Of a DNA stretch of 64,000 nt, positions 9,206 to 18,280 are shown one piece after another. Under the pieces are notes generated by a model that did not search any database, had not been told where the DNA came from, and worked only from the letters and a program-made list of their open reading frames with translations. Within the stretch, counting starts at the first letter, position 1; every line of letters begins with the position of its first letter. The position numbers and the translations under genes were made by a program. The stretch covers positions 186,001-250,000 of the forward strand of contig CAWCTF010000002.1 in assembly GCA_963798435.1 (NCBI GenBank), written 5' to 3'. This DNA is from JALHST01 sp963798435. Lineage in GTDB: Bacteria; Bacteroidota; Bacteroidia; Flavobacteriales; Flavobacteriaceae.

Positions 9206-10549
9206 TTACTTTTCACTTGCAATTTCCTCATAATCATCTTTTTGGGCCCGCTGTAAAATTGGGTCTGGTATCGATTTTTTGGCCTTAGCTCCCATTTTTT
9301 TTAATTTTTCGATGCTATAAACAATATTTCCTCGGCCTTCCACTAATTTATTCATGGCGCCTTTATATTCTGATTTTGCCTCGTCCATTCTTTTGCCCAC
9401 CCTGGTCAGATCAGAAACAAATCCTTCGAACTTATCGTATAGGGCTCCCGCCTGTCGGGCAATTTCAAGGGCGTTTCGCTGTTGTTTTTCATTGTTCCAC
9501 ATACTATCAATTGTGCGCAAGGTTGCCAGTAGCGTGGACGGTGTCACAATAACGATATTCTGTTCAAAGGCTTTGTTGTAAAGTGAATTGTCGTGATTAA
9601 TGGCAATCGCAAAGGCGGGTTCGATCGGAATGAACATCAACACGAAGTCAGGACTCTCCATTTCATAAAGGTCTTCATATTTTTTGGCCGATAATTGGTC
9701 AACATGCCTTCGAAGTGAATTGATGTGATCTTTTAGGAATTTGTCCCGATGTTCGTCATCTGCATTTACAAAACGTTCGTAATCGGTCAAGGATACTTTC
9801 GAATCGACGATCATCTTTTTGCCATCTGGAAGATGTATGATGACATCAGGAAGAACACGCGTACCGTCTTCCAACGTGAAACTTTGTTGTACCGTATACT
9901 CCCTATCTTTTTCGAGCCCCGATTTTTCAAGTACCCGTTCTAATACCAATTCCCCCCAGTTGCCCTGCATTTTACTGTCGCCTTTTAAGGCTTTGGTCAA
10001 ATTTTCGGCTTCTTGTGTAATTTTAAGATTTTGTGACTGCAAATTCAACAATTGCTCCCTAAGTGCCGAATGGATGCTAATATTTTCTTTTTGGCTTTCT
10101 TCGACCTTCTTCTCGAACAGTTGAATTTTTTCGTTCAACGGGGTCAGTATATCCTTTATGTTCTTCTCGTTGCGTTCGGTAAACTTTAGGCTTTTTTCCT
10201 CGAGGATCTTATTGGCAAGATTTTCAAATTCCTTTGTAAATTTTTCCTGTAACTTTTCTACTTCTTCCTTTTGCTCTCTGTTCTTTAGTTCCAGGTTCTC
10301 TAGTTCGGCTTGGTACCGTACTATTTGGTTGCCCAATATTTCTTTTTCAGAACGGAGGCCCTCTTTATCGGTTTCCAAATCGACAATGCGACTATCAAGG
10401 TTGGCTTTATTTAATTGTAATTGTCGCTTTTCTTCTTCCAGGGTGCTTTGTGCCGATCTGGTCTTTAAATTTTGGATGTAATTCCCCAAAAAATAACCGA
10501 TGGCCAAAAATATAAATCCAATTAAAAGGTATATCGAAGTATCGTTCAT
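9206..10549 (-). CDS. rmuC: DNA recombination protein RmuC homologue
   Basis: The protein has 447 residues. Residues 5-26 are a membrane segment (IYLLIGFIFLAIGYFLGNYI), about 30-190 form a long coiled coil rich in K, E, Q and L, and the C-terminal half is the RmuC nuclease-like domain. That domain includes GNWGELVLERVLEKSGL, the PDVIIHLPDGKKMIVDSKVS block with D and K of a restriction-nuclease-like active site, and FVLMFIPIEPAFA. RmuC limits DNA inversions at short inverted repeats in E. coli and has been linked to phage defence. It is monocistronic, with 85 bases to the btuD stop. Confidence 0.94.
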   Translation of the reverse strand: MNDTSIYLLIGFIFLAIGYFLGNYIQNLKTRSAQSTLEEEKRQLQLNKANLDSRIVDLETDKEGLRSEKEILGNQIVRYQAELENLELKNREQKEEVEKLQEKFTKEFENLANKILEEKSLKFTERNEKNIKDILTPLNEKIQLFEKKVEESQKENISIHSALREQLLNLQSQNLKITQEAENLTKALKGDSKMQGNWGELVLERVLEKSGLEKDREYTVQQSFTLEDGTRVLPDVIIHLPDGKKMIVDSKVSLTDYERFVNADDEHRDKFLKDHINSLRRHVDQLSAKKYEDLYEMESPDFVLMFIPIEPAFAIAINHDNSLYNKAFEQNIVIVTPSTLLATLRTIDSMWNNEKQQRNALEIARQAGALYDKFEGFVSDLTRVGKRMDEAKSEYKGAMNKLVEGRGNIVYSIEKLKKMGAKAKKSIPDPILQRAQKDDYEEIASEK

Positions 10550-10634
10550 TGGTAATCAAAACTTTAACTGCCCACACTTTGTTTGTTTCGTAAAGATACA
10601 TGATCAACTTGAAAATAGGACGCGTACAGGTTGC

Positions 10635-11432
10635 TTACTTATTAATTCTGAAAGTACCCGTTTCTTGGTCAAAAGTTACCGCGTCAGCAGGAAATAGATT
10701 GTCGAAGGCGTTTTGTTCGATTAAATCGCAGGGGGAGCCGAAAAGACTTTTATCAGTATCCAATAAGATGATCTTGTCACATAATTGTATGGCCATATCA
10801 ATTTCATGAGTGGTGAAAACAATTGTTTTGTTGGTTGCCTGGGTAATTGATTTCAGAAGCTTCAATATCTGCACCTTGTGGTAAAGATCAAGGTGCGTAG
10901 TTGGTTCATCCAACAATATAATTTCGGTATCCTGCGCCAAGGCACGGGAAATCATAACCCGTTGTAATTGGCCATCACTTAGTTCGTAGCATTTTTTAAG
11001 CCGTATATTTTCGAGGGTTACCATGCTTAATGCCTCTTCAATTTTCAAGCGATCAGTCGTTGTCAAGGTTCCGATCCAATTGGTATAGGGTTGTCTGCCC
11101 AAAGCCACCAATTCTTCGACGCCCATATTTTTAGAAGCAATACGTTCTGTCAGGACGACACTTATCAAAGTTGCCAATTCGAAGGAAGTGTACTTTTCTA
11201 AATCCTGGCCATGAATTTTAATCGTTCCGGATAAGGGGTTCTGTACATTTCCCAAGGTTCGCAATAAGGTTGATTTTCCAATGCCATTGGCGCCTACGAT
11301 CCCTATCAACTCGTTTGCCCTCAACTTGAATCCTATATTCTTGACAATAGCAATATCTTCGCTACCTTTCGTATAGCCGATGTTTAATCGAATGGTCTCA
11401 AGGACCGGTATATGTTCTTTAAATTCTGACAT
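10635..11432 (-). CDS. btuD: ABC transporter ATPase, probably cobalamin import
   Basis: This 265-residue ATPase has Walker A GANGIGKST, the signature LSDGQLQRVMISRAL, Walker B IILLDEPTTHLD and a switch histidine in TTHEID. It belongs to the FecE/BtuD/HmuV importer ATPases. I choose the ATG at 11430-11432, whose A is shared with the stop codon of the permease gene (TAATG), a translation-coupling arrangement. A longer frame reaching 11537 would overlap the permease by over 100 bases and is rejected. The assignment to cobalamin rests on the riboswitch and receptor next door. Iron-siderophore import is the alternative. Confidence 0.88.
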   Translation of the reverse strand: MSEFKEHIPVLETIRLNIGYTKGSEDIAIVKNIGFKLRANELIGIVGANGIGKSTLLRTLGNVQNPLSGTIKIHGQDLEKYTSFELATLISVVLTERIASKNMGVEELVALGRQPYTNWIGTLTTTDRLKIEEALSMVTLENIRLKKCYELSDGQLQRVMISRALAQDTEIILLDEPTTHLDLYHKVQILKLLKSITQATNKTIVFTTHEIDMAIQLCDKIILLDTDKSLFGSPCDLIEQNAFDNLFPADAVTFDQETGTFRINK

Positions 11433-12463
11433 TAAAATATCATTTTTCGCTGTCGAACCAACAACCAAATAACAAGGGGTGCTCCAATGATGCTTGTAAT
11501 GGCATTTATCGGAAGTACACTGGCCGATGCTGGCCATTGTGATATGGTATCACAGAGGAGCATTATGATAGCCCCATAAAGTACCACGGCCGGTATTAAA
11601 ATTTTATGGTCGGTAGCCTTTATAATCTGTCGCGTTAAATGGGGAACGGCCAGACCGATAAAAGCAATGGGGCCAGCAAATGCAGTGATACTTCCAGCCA
11701 ATAGGCCCGTTATGAAGATAATCAGGTAACGTGATTTTTTAATATGTATACCAAGACTTTGAGCATAATTTTCACCTAATAACAAGGCATTTAATGATTT
11801 CATCGAAAAAATACTTAGTAACAGCCCTAACGAAACAAATAAAAATAATAAAAGTACTTGTTCCCAGGTAAGATTTCCTACACTTCCGAACGACCAATAA
11901 ATGTATTGTTGCAGTTTTTCGGCATTCGTAAAATAGGCTAATATGCTTACAATGGCCGCAGTAATACTTCCAAACATGAGACCGATAATTAGTAATGCCA
12001 TGGTATCTTTTACCCGAGATGCCATTGCAATGACTACCAACAACACCATAATACTTCCCAAACTGGCAGCAATGGCAAGGGTAATATCATTTGCAATACC
12101 ATACGTAAACAGCCCAGAAAATAAAGACGAGCCCATAATAAGCAGGGCCGCCCCCAAACTGGCTCCTGAACTTATGCCGAGTACAAAGGGTCCTGCCAAA
12201 GGGTTGCGGAACAGCGTTTGCATCAATAAGCCACTTAGTGCAAGGCCACTACCAGCTAATAAAGCCGTCAAGGCTTTCGGTATCCTATAATTCCAAATTA
12301 TATAGTGCCAGGCATCATGATTGCCTAGACCACCAAAAATGATATTGAGCGTATCTTTTAAAGGGATTGATACTGACCCCAGGCTGATGTTCAAAATAAA
12401 ACTGACCACCAGTACCAGAAGTAGTATGAGAAAGGGCCAGCGATATGATTTAATGGTATACAA
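11432..12463 (-). CDS. btuC: ABC transporter permease, FecCD/BtuC family
   Basis: The inner-membrane permease has 343 residues and about ten hydrophobic segments. Family motifs are visible: RIPKALTALLAGSGLALSG near residue 60, NPLAGPFVLGISSGASLGA near 87, and GPIAFIGLAVPHLTRQI near 260, the loop that contacts the ATPase. Together with the BtuF-like lipoprotein and the ATPase it forms a type II importer. It starts directly after the btuF stop and ends with a TAATG overlap to btuD. In vitamin B12 importers it moves cobalamin from the periplasm to the cytoplasm. Confidence 0.9.
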   Translation of the reverse strand: MYTIKSYRWPFLILLLVLVVSFILNISLGSVSIPLKDTLNIIFGGLGNHDAWHYIIWNYRIPKALTALLAGSGLALSGLLMQTLFRNPLAGPFVLGISSGASLGAALLIMGSSLFSGLFTYGIANDITLAIAASLGSIMVLLVVIAMASRVKDTMALLIIGLMFGSITAAIVSILAYFTNAEKLQQYIYWSFGSVGNLTWEQVLLLFLFVSLGLLLSIFSMKSLNALLLGENYAQSLGIHIKKSRYLIIFITGLLAGSITAFAGPIAFIGLAVPHLTRQIIKATDHKILIPAVVLYGAIIMLLCDTISQWPASASVLPINAITSIIGAPLVIWLLVRQRKMIF

Positions 12464-13609
12464 TTATTCTAGAGGCTTAAAAAAGAACAGGTGATGGTCT
12501 GGTAAAAGTTCAGGGTGAAAAATGAAGATAAGGTCTTTTAATACCAAATCAGGTCGTTGTGGTGCCAATTCATAGTACAAAAGGCCACCTGTTTCCCCTT
12601 GGGTGCGGGCGAAAGTATAAATTTCCTTTTTTTTGAAAGCCTTAAACTGTAAGTAATGACGATTTGCCGCTTCCATTTGGCGATAGGAGGTGAATTGTGA
12701 GGGAGAAACCCAAAAATCAGCCTGCTGACCAATGTCCAATACACTTTCAATACTCAGTGAAAGGCTTCCGGTTTCTTGTGTACCGCTCCATAAATAGGAT
12801 GCGTTGGCATCTTTCAAAAATGTGGCCGCCCAACTCTTTCCACCGGGCAAATACCACACATCCTTGTACAATGCCCCGCTTAATACCGTAGGTTTTGTAA
12901 TCGCCTTTTGGGCCAATGCTTTGGCGCTCGAGTAGGCTGTCTCTATTTCTTTGAATAACGCATCCCCCTTATTTTCCAATTGGAAAAAAGGGGCAAAAAA
13001 TTTTATCCATTCTGCTTTTCCCAATGGGGTTTCCTCGGTCCAGTCCCCGTTATAGAGTACGGGAATATTCGAAAGTCGTATGGTATTATAGGCTTTGTCC
13101 TGACCACTCATGCCATAGCCAATGACCACATCAGGCTGCAGTGCGATAACCATTTCGGAATTCAAGGACTCCTTGTTGCCAAGTTCGATGATCTTGCCTT
13201 CGGCGATACGACGACGCGCATTGATCGAGGAAATATATTCGGTATCAGGGAAACCTATTAGACGATCAAGTACGCCGAGTGATTCCAATGCGGGAATATG
13301 GGTAGTTGAAGTGACCACAATCGTATTCACGGGGACTGCTACAATGGCATCATAGGCGTCCTTGTTAATTGCCAACGTGGCCATTTTATCTTTTGGTACC
13401 AAGGCATAGGTGAAGGCGGTTTTCGAGTTAGGCCATGGCGAACTAATTTTTAAGATGGTAACACCCGTGCTCGATTTTTCGATTGAAAAACCCTTGGCAT
13501 AGGTGATGGAGTTCTTGTGCGAGGGGCTGTCAATCGATGATTCCGTTGCTTTTTTTTGCTTGCATCCATAGATGGTTATAAAGAGAATGCAGAAAACAAT
13601 ACTTTTCAA
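12464..13609 (-). CDS. btuF: substrate-binding lipoprotein of the B12 importer
   Basis: The protein has 381 residues. A lipoprotein signal ends in IYGC (cysteine near residue 16), so the mature protein is anchored by lipid at Cys. The two-lobed class III binding fold is indicated by the blocks IVAVPVNTIVVTSTTHIPAL and IALQPDVVIGYG. It would capture cobalamin delivered by the outer-membrane receptor and hand it to BtuC. It is the first gene of btuF-btuC-btuD. A possible TATTTTTG -7 element lies at 13632-13639. Siderophore binding cannot be excluded by sequence alone. Confidence 0.86.
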   Translation of the reverse strand: MKSIVFCILFITIYGCKQKKATESSIDSPSHKNSITYAKGFSIEKSSTGVTILKISSPWPNSKTAFTYALVPKDKMATLAINKDAYDAIVAVPVNTIVVTSTTHIPALESLGVLDRLIGFPDTEYISSINARRRIAEGKIIELGNKESLNSEMVIALQPDVVIGYGMSGQDKAYNTIRLSNIPVLYNGDWTEETPLGKAEWIKFFAPFFQLENKGDALFKEIETAYSSAKALAQKAITKPTVLSGALYKDVWYLPGGKSWAATFLKDANASYLWSGTQETGSLSLSIESVLDIGQQADFWVSPSQFTSYRQMEAANRHYLQFKAFKKKEIYTFARTQGETGGLLYYELAPQRPDLVLKDLIFIFHPELLPDHHLFFFKPLE

Positions 13610-13631
13610 ATTGCAGTTTTTTGAATTATGT

Positions 13632-13639
13632 CAAAAATA
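13632..13639 (-). promoter_or_regulatory. candidate -7 element of btuFCD
   Basis: On the minus strand this reads TATTTTTG, a match to TAnnTTTG, 23 bases before the btuF start. No good -33 TTTG is found at 19-20 bases, so this is a weak call. Confidence 0.4.
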
Positions 13640-13774
13640 GTATTATTTAATCTTTGGCCAGAAAGTTTAAACAAAATGTTTACTTTGGTCCAGAATTTTG
13701 GTTTTTATCACATCAAGTGATAAGATTAAAAGGGAATCCAGTGATTTGATGTTCTATTTCTGATTTATGACAAT

Positions 13775-14025
13775 ACATTGAAGGGTATTTTTCTCCCGTC
13801 ACATAAATCGAAATAGCCTTATCAACTAGTCTGGAACTGTTCCCGCAACTGTAAGCTTAGTCAACCATCCCGGATGCCATTCGGGAAGACGACTAGCATC
13901 TTCTACAATATGCCACTGTGTAGGCTTGATTCGATGCAGTACCTGTCAATTAGTGACAGATTCTGCTTCTTGGTTAAGTTTAGATGGGAAGGTTGATGCT
14001 AGGACGCAAGTCAGGAGACCTGCCA
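13775..14025 (+). promoter_or_regulatory. cobalamin (B12) riboswitch
   Basis: The conserved blocks of the adenosylcobalamin aptamer occur in order on the plus strand. GAACTGTTCCCGCAACTGTAA (13834-13854) matches the B12-box-side block. GCCACTGTG follows at 13912-13920, then a variable arm, and the closing block AAGTCAGGAGACCTGCC is at 14008-14024. The aptamer ends about 110 bases before btuB, whose outer-membrane receptor is a classic target; binding of cobalamin is expected to shut expression off. I could not identify a clear terminator between aptamer and btuB, so the switch may act on translation. The 5' edge is approximate. Confidence 0.93.
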
Positions 14026-14136
14026 TTTTTCAAACTAAAATTGTTAAACTTTCGGGATAAAGGTTTGGAATGGCTATGAATGTATTTCATGTTTGGGTTT
14101 AGACATACCACACGTCCGAGTATTCTTTGATTTAAA

Positions 14137-16005
14137 ATGAATAAAAGTCTTATGTATCTTGCTCTTGCCATTTTTGCAAGTCTCTATTGTAATGCACAGG
14201 AAAAGCAAAATGACACCATTAATATTCAAAGACTAGATGAAGTTGTGGTAAGTGATTCCCGCTTTGAACTAAAACGCGAGAACTCTGGTAAAACCATCAT
14301 TAGCATCACTTCCGATGACCTCGAGCGCGAACAGGGAAAATCGGTCGCTGAAATCATCAATGATAAAAGCGGTATTGAGATTGCCGGAAGTAGGGGCAGG
14401 GAAGGAGCTGTACTCGGGACTTACGTGCGTGGCGGAAGAGGAAGGCAGGTTCTTGTCCTTATAGATGGCATTCGGGTTACTGACCCTTCTTCTTTTTCTC
14501 AAGCGTATGATTTGCGCCTACTTGCCGCATCGAATATCGAATCAATTGAAATAATCAAAGGAGCGGCAAGTACGCTCTATGGCGCCAATGCGGCAACCGC
14601 TGTAATCAGTATTACTACTAAAAAGGCGTCTCGTAAGCGGTCGTCATTGCATGTTCAGACAAGTCGGGGCACAAACCAAACGGTTGATGACCAGAATTAT
14701 AAACTGGCAAGTGTGTATAATGGTCTTGATCTAAGTGGTACCCTTAATAAATTCAACTATCGAGTGGGCTTCTCAAATCGATATTCTGAAGGTCTGTCGG
14801 CGCTGGTAACGCCTAACAATGAACAGGATAAATTTTCAGTTTTTAGCACTGATATCAATTTGGGCTACCAGCTTTCCGAATCTTTTAGAATAAATATCTT
14901 AGGAAACCAGACAAAATTACGAACAGACTATGATGAGTCATATGGAATGATCGATGCACCGTATGAATATGGTAGTGAACAAAATCGGGCGGGAATTTCT
15001 TCTGAATTTGACTATACCATGGGTGAAATACATTGTAATATGGGGTACGCCGAATTTACTTCCAATGATTTCAGCAACTATCCGAGCAGCTTCAAGGGTA
15101 CTAATTATTCGATAGACCTGTATAACAAACTAACCATACTGAATCAATTTTATACCATTATAGGTTTGAATTATACGAAAGACCAAGCTGCACTTGCCGC
15201 TTCGGAAGATTTTACATTATTGGATCCTTATGCGAATTTGGTCTATGTGTCCCATTTTGGACTGAATATAAATCTTGGCACACGATTGAGTAATCATTCA
15301 GAATATGGGGAGCATTTTGTGTTCAATTTGAATCCGTCTTTTAGAATTAATACCTCAGGGGGTTCCCTTAAAATACTTGGCTCGTATGCCACCTCCTATA
15401 TAACCCCGACGTTGAATCAGTTGTTCGGGCAGTTCGGTGCCAATCCTGGATTAGGACCTGAGGAAAATACGACCCTTGAGGGCGGTTTTGAATATGATCA
15501 TACCCACCGTTTTCGCTTGAACATGGTTTATTTTGATAGACAGGAAGAAAATGCAGTGATCTATAACAACTTATCTCAAAATTATATGAATGCGGCATCA
15601 TCAATACATGTGCAGGGTGTTGAGGTCGAAGTGCAATGGCGGCCTATAGGGAAAATACAATTTTCAGGGAATTATGCCTTTACACAACGTAAAGGTGATT
15701 CCGGTATTCGCATACCAAAGCACAAGATCAATGCATCACTAGGATATGAATTTTCAGAACGATTCTATGCATCTTTTAATTATGCACTTACAGGAAGCAG
15801 ACTTGACACTGATTTTAGCACATTTGAAAATGTTGAACTACCCACGTATTCCTTACTAGATCTTTTTGCAAGCTATGACCTATTGCCCGGAAAGTTCAAA
15901 ATATTTATGGCAATATCAAATTTACTGAATACTGAATACACCGAGATAATCGGGTATACTTCAAAAGGTAGGAATGTACGCGCGGGCATAAACCTTCGTT
16001 TATAG
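14137..16005 (+). CDS. btuB: TonB-dependent outer-membrane cobalamin receptor
   Basis: The product has 622 residues. Residues 1-20 are a signal peptide ending CNAQ. A TonB box-like segment (LDEVVVSDSR, near 32) is followed by the plug domain with GTYVRGGRGRQVLVLIDGIR and IEIIKGAASTLYGANA. A beta-barrel of about 450 residues ends in the aromatic/leucine C-terminus INLRL that directs barrel assembly. The length fits BtuB-type receptors (about 610-630) and is much shorter than SusC proteins. The riboswitch just upstream and the btuFCD genes back to back support vitamin B12 as the ligand. A convergent S41 protease gene follows. Confidence 0.93.
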   Translation: MNKSLMYLALAIFASLYCNAQEKQNDTINIQRLDEVVVSDSRFELKRENSGKTIISITSDDLEREQGKSVAEIINDKSGIEIAGSRGREGAVLGTYVRGGRGRQVLVLIDGIRVTDPSSFSQAYDLRLLAASNIESIEIIKGAASTLYGANAATAVISITTKKASRKRSSLHVQTSRGTNQTVDDQNYKLASVYNGLDLSGTLNKFNYRVGFSNRYSEGLSALVTPNNEQDKFSVFSTDINLGYQLSESFRINILGNQTKLRTDYDESYGMIDAPYEYGSEQNRAGISSEFDYTMGEIHCNMGYAEFTSNDFSNYPSSFKGTNYSIDLYNKLTILNQFYTIIGLNYTKDQAALAASEDFTLLDPYANLVYVSHFGLNINLGTRLSNHSEYGEHFVFNLNPSFRINTSGGSLKILGSYATSYITPTLNQLFGQFGANPGLGPEENTTLEGGFEYDHTHRFRLNMVYFDRQEENAVIYNNLSQNYMNAASSIHVQGVEVEVQWRPIGKIQFSGNYAFTQRKGDSGIRIPKHKINASLGYEFSERFYASFNYALTGSRLDTDFSTFENVELPTYSLLDLFASYDLLPGKFKIFMAISNLLNTEYTEIIGYTSKGRNVRAGINLRL

Positions 16006-16036
16006 AAAAAGCCGCACAAAAATTTATTTATGCGGC
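16006..16036 (-). terminator. intrinsic terminator of the S41 protease gene
   Basis: GCCGCA (16011-16016) pairs with TGCGGC (16031-16036). Read on the minus strand the stem is followed by five T, 22 bases after the protease stop. It sits just after the btuB stop codon as well and could act weakly in that direction. Confidence 0.7.
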
Positions 16037-16057
16037 GTTGAACTATATTTTATCTGC

Positions 16058-17530
16058 TTATTTAAAATTTACGCTTGCTGGTTTATCTATAAACATATTA
16101 TCTCTGATTGGAGTAAACATTTTGGTATTTGTAAATGTCTTGGCAGCCATTCCGACTGTAAAATCCCTTTTGCCCGTAGTGCCAGTAATTTCTTGAAGGG
16201 CCCTTGCCAAAAGCGGTTCATTTTGATCTCCCAGGATACCAAGATTTTCTAGATCTTCAGACAATGCAATATCGGGAACCAGACCATTCGTATAATCCGA
16301 AAAGCCATCGGCGTTCTCATTACGGCCGATTAGCGGTTGGATGGCCCAAATATTATCGGGATTGATATTCGTTACTCTCTGTGGATTATAGATATAATCA
16401 TTGCCTTTATCATCGACCATGGTCACTGAAAATTCATTCTTGCCCACGGTATTTTCGCCAATTTGAACGATATCCACGTAAGGCGCAAGCCCATTGATTA
16501 CTAACTCACTTGCAGAGGCGGTCCCACTAGTGGCCAAAACATATATTTTGCTCAGTTCAAGTGTATTTATCGCTGTACCTGCTCCCGTTTTATCGGCAAA
16601 AAAGTCACGTAATTCTACATTATTGTCTTCTAAGTACGTCTGATATTTTAGATTGTACCGGGCTTTTAAAAACACATCCTGTGTTTTGGTGCCATAGATC
16701 ATGCTTGAAAGTAAACGGGCCGTATTTACCGACCCTCCTGGGTTATATCGCAGATCAAGTACCAAGCTGGTTACCCCACCGGCTTTAAAGCCTCCAAAAA
16801 CGTCATTTAACGCTTCGTCATATTCATTGGTGAATTGATTATACATCAAATACCCGATTTTCTGACCATTGATCTCAAAAATCTTATCAATAAAAATGGG
16901 GTCTTCGGCTAGTGCCTCCTGTTTCGTTAGTACTACCTCCACACCGTTCGGTGTTATGGTACCGTTGGCAATAGTGGCCATGTTCAGGGTATAGGTATCA
17001 TTATCGCCGAAAAGAAGATCTCGATAATTGGCGACCGTCAAGGTGGTGCCATCGACCCCAGTAAAAATATCCCCCCTTGCAATGGTTGTGCTAGCAGCAT
17101 CCGAGTTGGGCACAATATACTGTACGTACCCAAATACATCATCACTTCCCGAAAAGCGAACAAGCCCGAATTCGAGGCCATTACTTTTTGAAATTCCTGC
17201 CAAGGATTGGGTAAGTTCTTTATAATCCTCTGCATAAAAACTAAACCGATCTTCACTAAAAAGCAATTGATTATCAAAAAATTGAGCAGGATCGCTCTCC
17301 GTTGCCAAAAAATCATTGTAGGCCGTTTTACCTTCAGGGGTATTCGGGAATTTCGTATCCGATAGGTTGGCCACGTCAGATTGCCAAAAATACCAGATGT
17401 TCATAGCTTTCCACATAAAATCCTGTACCGTTACATCGGCATTGGGAACCAGTACATTATCATCGTTATTTTTTTTACACGCGTTAATGAAAAGCCCTAT
17501 CGTAAGGAATAATAATACATACTTTTTCAT
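16058..17530 (-). CDS. S41 family C-terminal processing protease, lipoprotein
   Basis: The protein (490 residues) starts with a lipoprotein signal ending in FINAC (cysteine at residue 18). Residues about 30-110 form a helical N-terminal domain, about 115-200 a PDZ-like domain (GDIFTGVDGTTL), and 225-390 the S41 protease domain. The catalytic serine lies in SGTASASE (near 340) and a lysine in VGKNEFS (near 364); LVLDLRYNPGG is the family's strand-and-loop motif. It probably works at the cell envelope on a periplasmic or surface substrate. It is monocistronic and convergent with btuB. Confidence 0.92.
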   Translation of the reverse strand: MKKYVLLFLTIGLFINACKKNNDDNVLVPNADVTVQDFMWKAMNIWYFWQSDVANLSDTKFPNTPEGKTAYNDFLATESDPAQFFDNQLLFSEDRFSFYAEDYKELTQSLAGISKSNGLEFGLVRFSGSDDVFGYVQYIVPNSDAASTTIARGDIFTGVDGTTLTVANYRDLLFGDNDTYTLNMATIANGTITPNGVEVVLTKQEALAEDPIFIDKIFEINGQKIGYLMYNQFTNEYDEALNDVFGGFKAGGVTSLVLDLRYNPGGSVNTARLLSSMIYGTKTQDVFLKARYNLKYQTYLEDNNVELRDFFADKTGAGTAINTLELSKIYVLATSGTASASELVINGLAPYVDIVQIGENTVGKNEFSVTMVDDKGNDYIYNPQRVTNINPDNIWAIQPLIGRNENADGFSDYTNGLVPDIALSEDLENLGILGDQNEPLLARALQEITGTTGKRDFTVGMAAKTFTNTKMFTPIRDNMFIDKPASVNFK

Positions 17531-17699
17531 AGCTGTTTTTTAAATTTAGAAATACATTAAAACACCTACCTATCAATTATCATTCCAACACCAAAGACAA
17601 AAGATGGGGGGCCTTAATTTATTAGCTTGTAGTAACTTCATACTACCTTTGGTAAACTAGGGTCTAAATTACTGACATTAAAAACAAAAAAAAATTAAT

Positions 17700-17725
17700 T
17701 GTAACAAAATTCGTTGTATGTCGTC
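17700..17725 (+). promoter_or_regulatory. possible ECF-type autoregulated promoter
   Basis: TGTAAC (17700-17705) and CGTC (17722-17725) are separated by 16 bases, the arrangement typical of promoters read by ECF sigma factors (an AAC-containing -35 and a CGTC-like -10). It lies 48 bases before the sigma gene. This is an inference from spacing and motif only. Confidence 0.35.
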
Positions 17726-17773
17726 TTCCCAATATGAAACACTGAGTAGCGTTTCGTAACAACACAACCAAAA

Positions 17774-18280
17774 ATGAAACAGGCTGAATTTCTAGACGTA
17801 GTAATGCCTTTTAAAGATAAGCTGTTCAGACTTGCAAAACGTTTGTTGGTCTCGACGGAGGAGGCCGAGGATGCCACGCAGGAGGTTTTACTCAAGTTAT
17901 GGTCAAAGAACCAGGTAATGGATAGTTATAAGAATGTTGAGGCCTTTGCCATGACCATGACCAAAAATTTTTGTTTGGACAGATTAAAATCGAAACAGGC
18001 CGGAAATTTGACCTTGGTTCATAGCAATTATAGCGATCATCGTTCCTTGCAAAGTCAGGTCGAGGCCCAAGATAGTCTGGAATGGGTAGAAAAAATATTA
18101 GATGAGCTGCCTGAGCAACAAAAGTTGGTGTTGCAATTGCGGGATGTTGAAGAATATGATTTTGATGAGATTGGTGCGCTTTTGGATATGCAGCCCACTG
18201 CAATACGTGTCGCTTTATCCAGGGCCCGAAAAACGGTAAGGGAAAAATTAATGCAAAAACACAATTATGGAATCGCATAA
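17774..18280 (+). CDS. ECF-type RNA polymerase sigma factor
   Basis: The sigma factor has 168 residues. Region 2 spans about residues 10-75 (RLAKRLLVSTEEAEDATQEV and KNVEAFAMTMTKNFCLDRLK), followed by a short linker and region 4 (about 105-160: ILDELPEQQKLVLQLRDVEE, then the helix-turn-helix with LSRARKTVREKL). Regions 1 and 3 are absent, as expected for the ECF group. The next gene overlaps its end by 14 bases and encodes a membrane protein with the layout of an anti-sigma factor. Three DUF4252 genes follow. It most likely controls its own operon in response to an envelope signal. Confidence 0.93.
   Translation: MKQAEFLDVVMPFKDKLFRLAKRLLVSTEEAEDATQEVLLKLWSKNQVMDSYKNVEAFAMTMTKNFCLDRLKSKQAGNLTLVHSNYSDHRSLQSQVEAQDSLEWVEKILDELPEQQKLVLQLRDVEEYDFDEIGALLDMQPTAIRVALSRARKTVREKLMQKHNYGIA

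Noticed and set aside
11433..11537. N-terminal extension of the btuD ATPase
   Set aside because: It overlaps the permease gene for over 100 bases and reads cysteine-rich sequence without homology. The ATG at 11432 couples to the permease stop.
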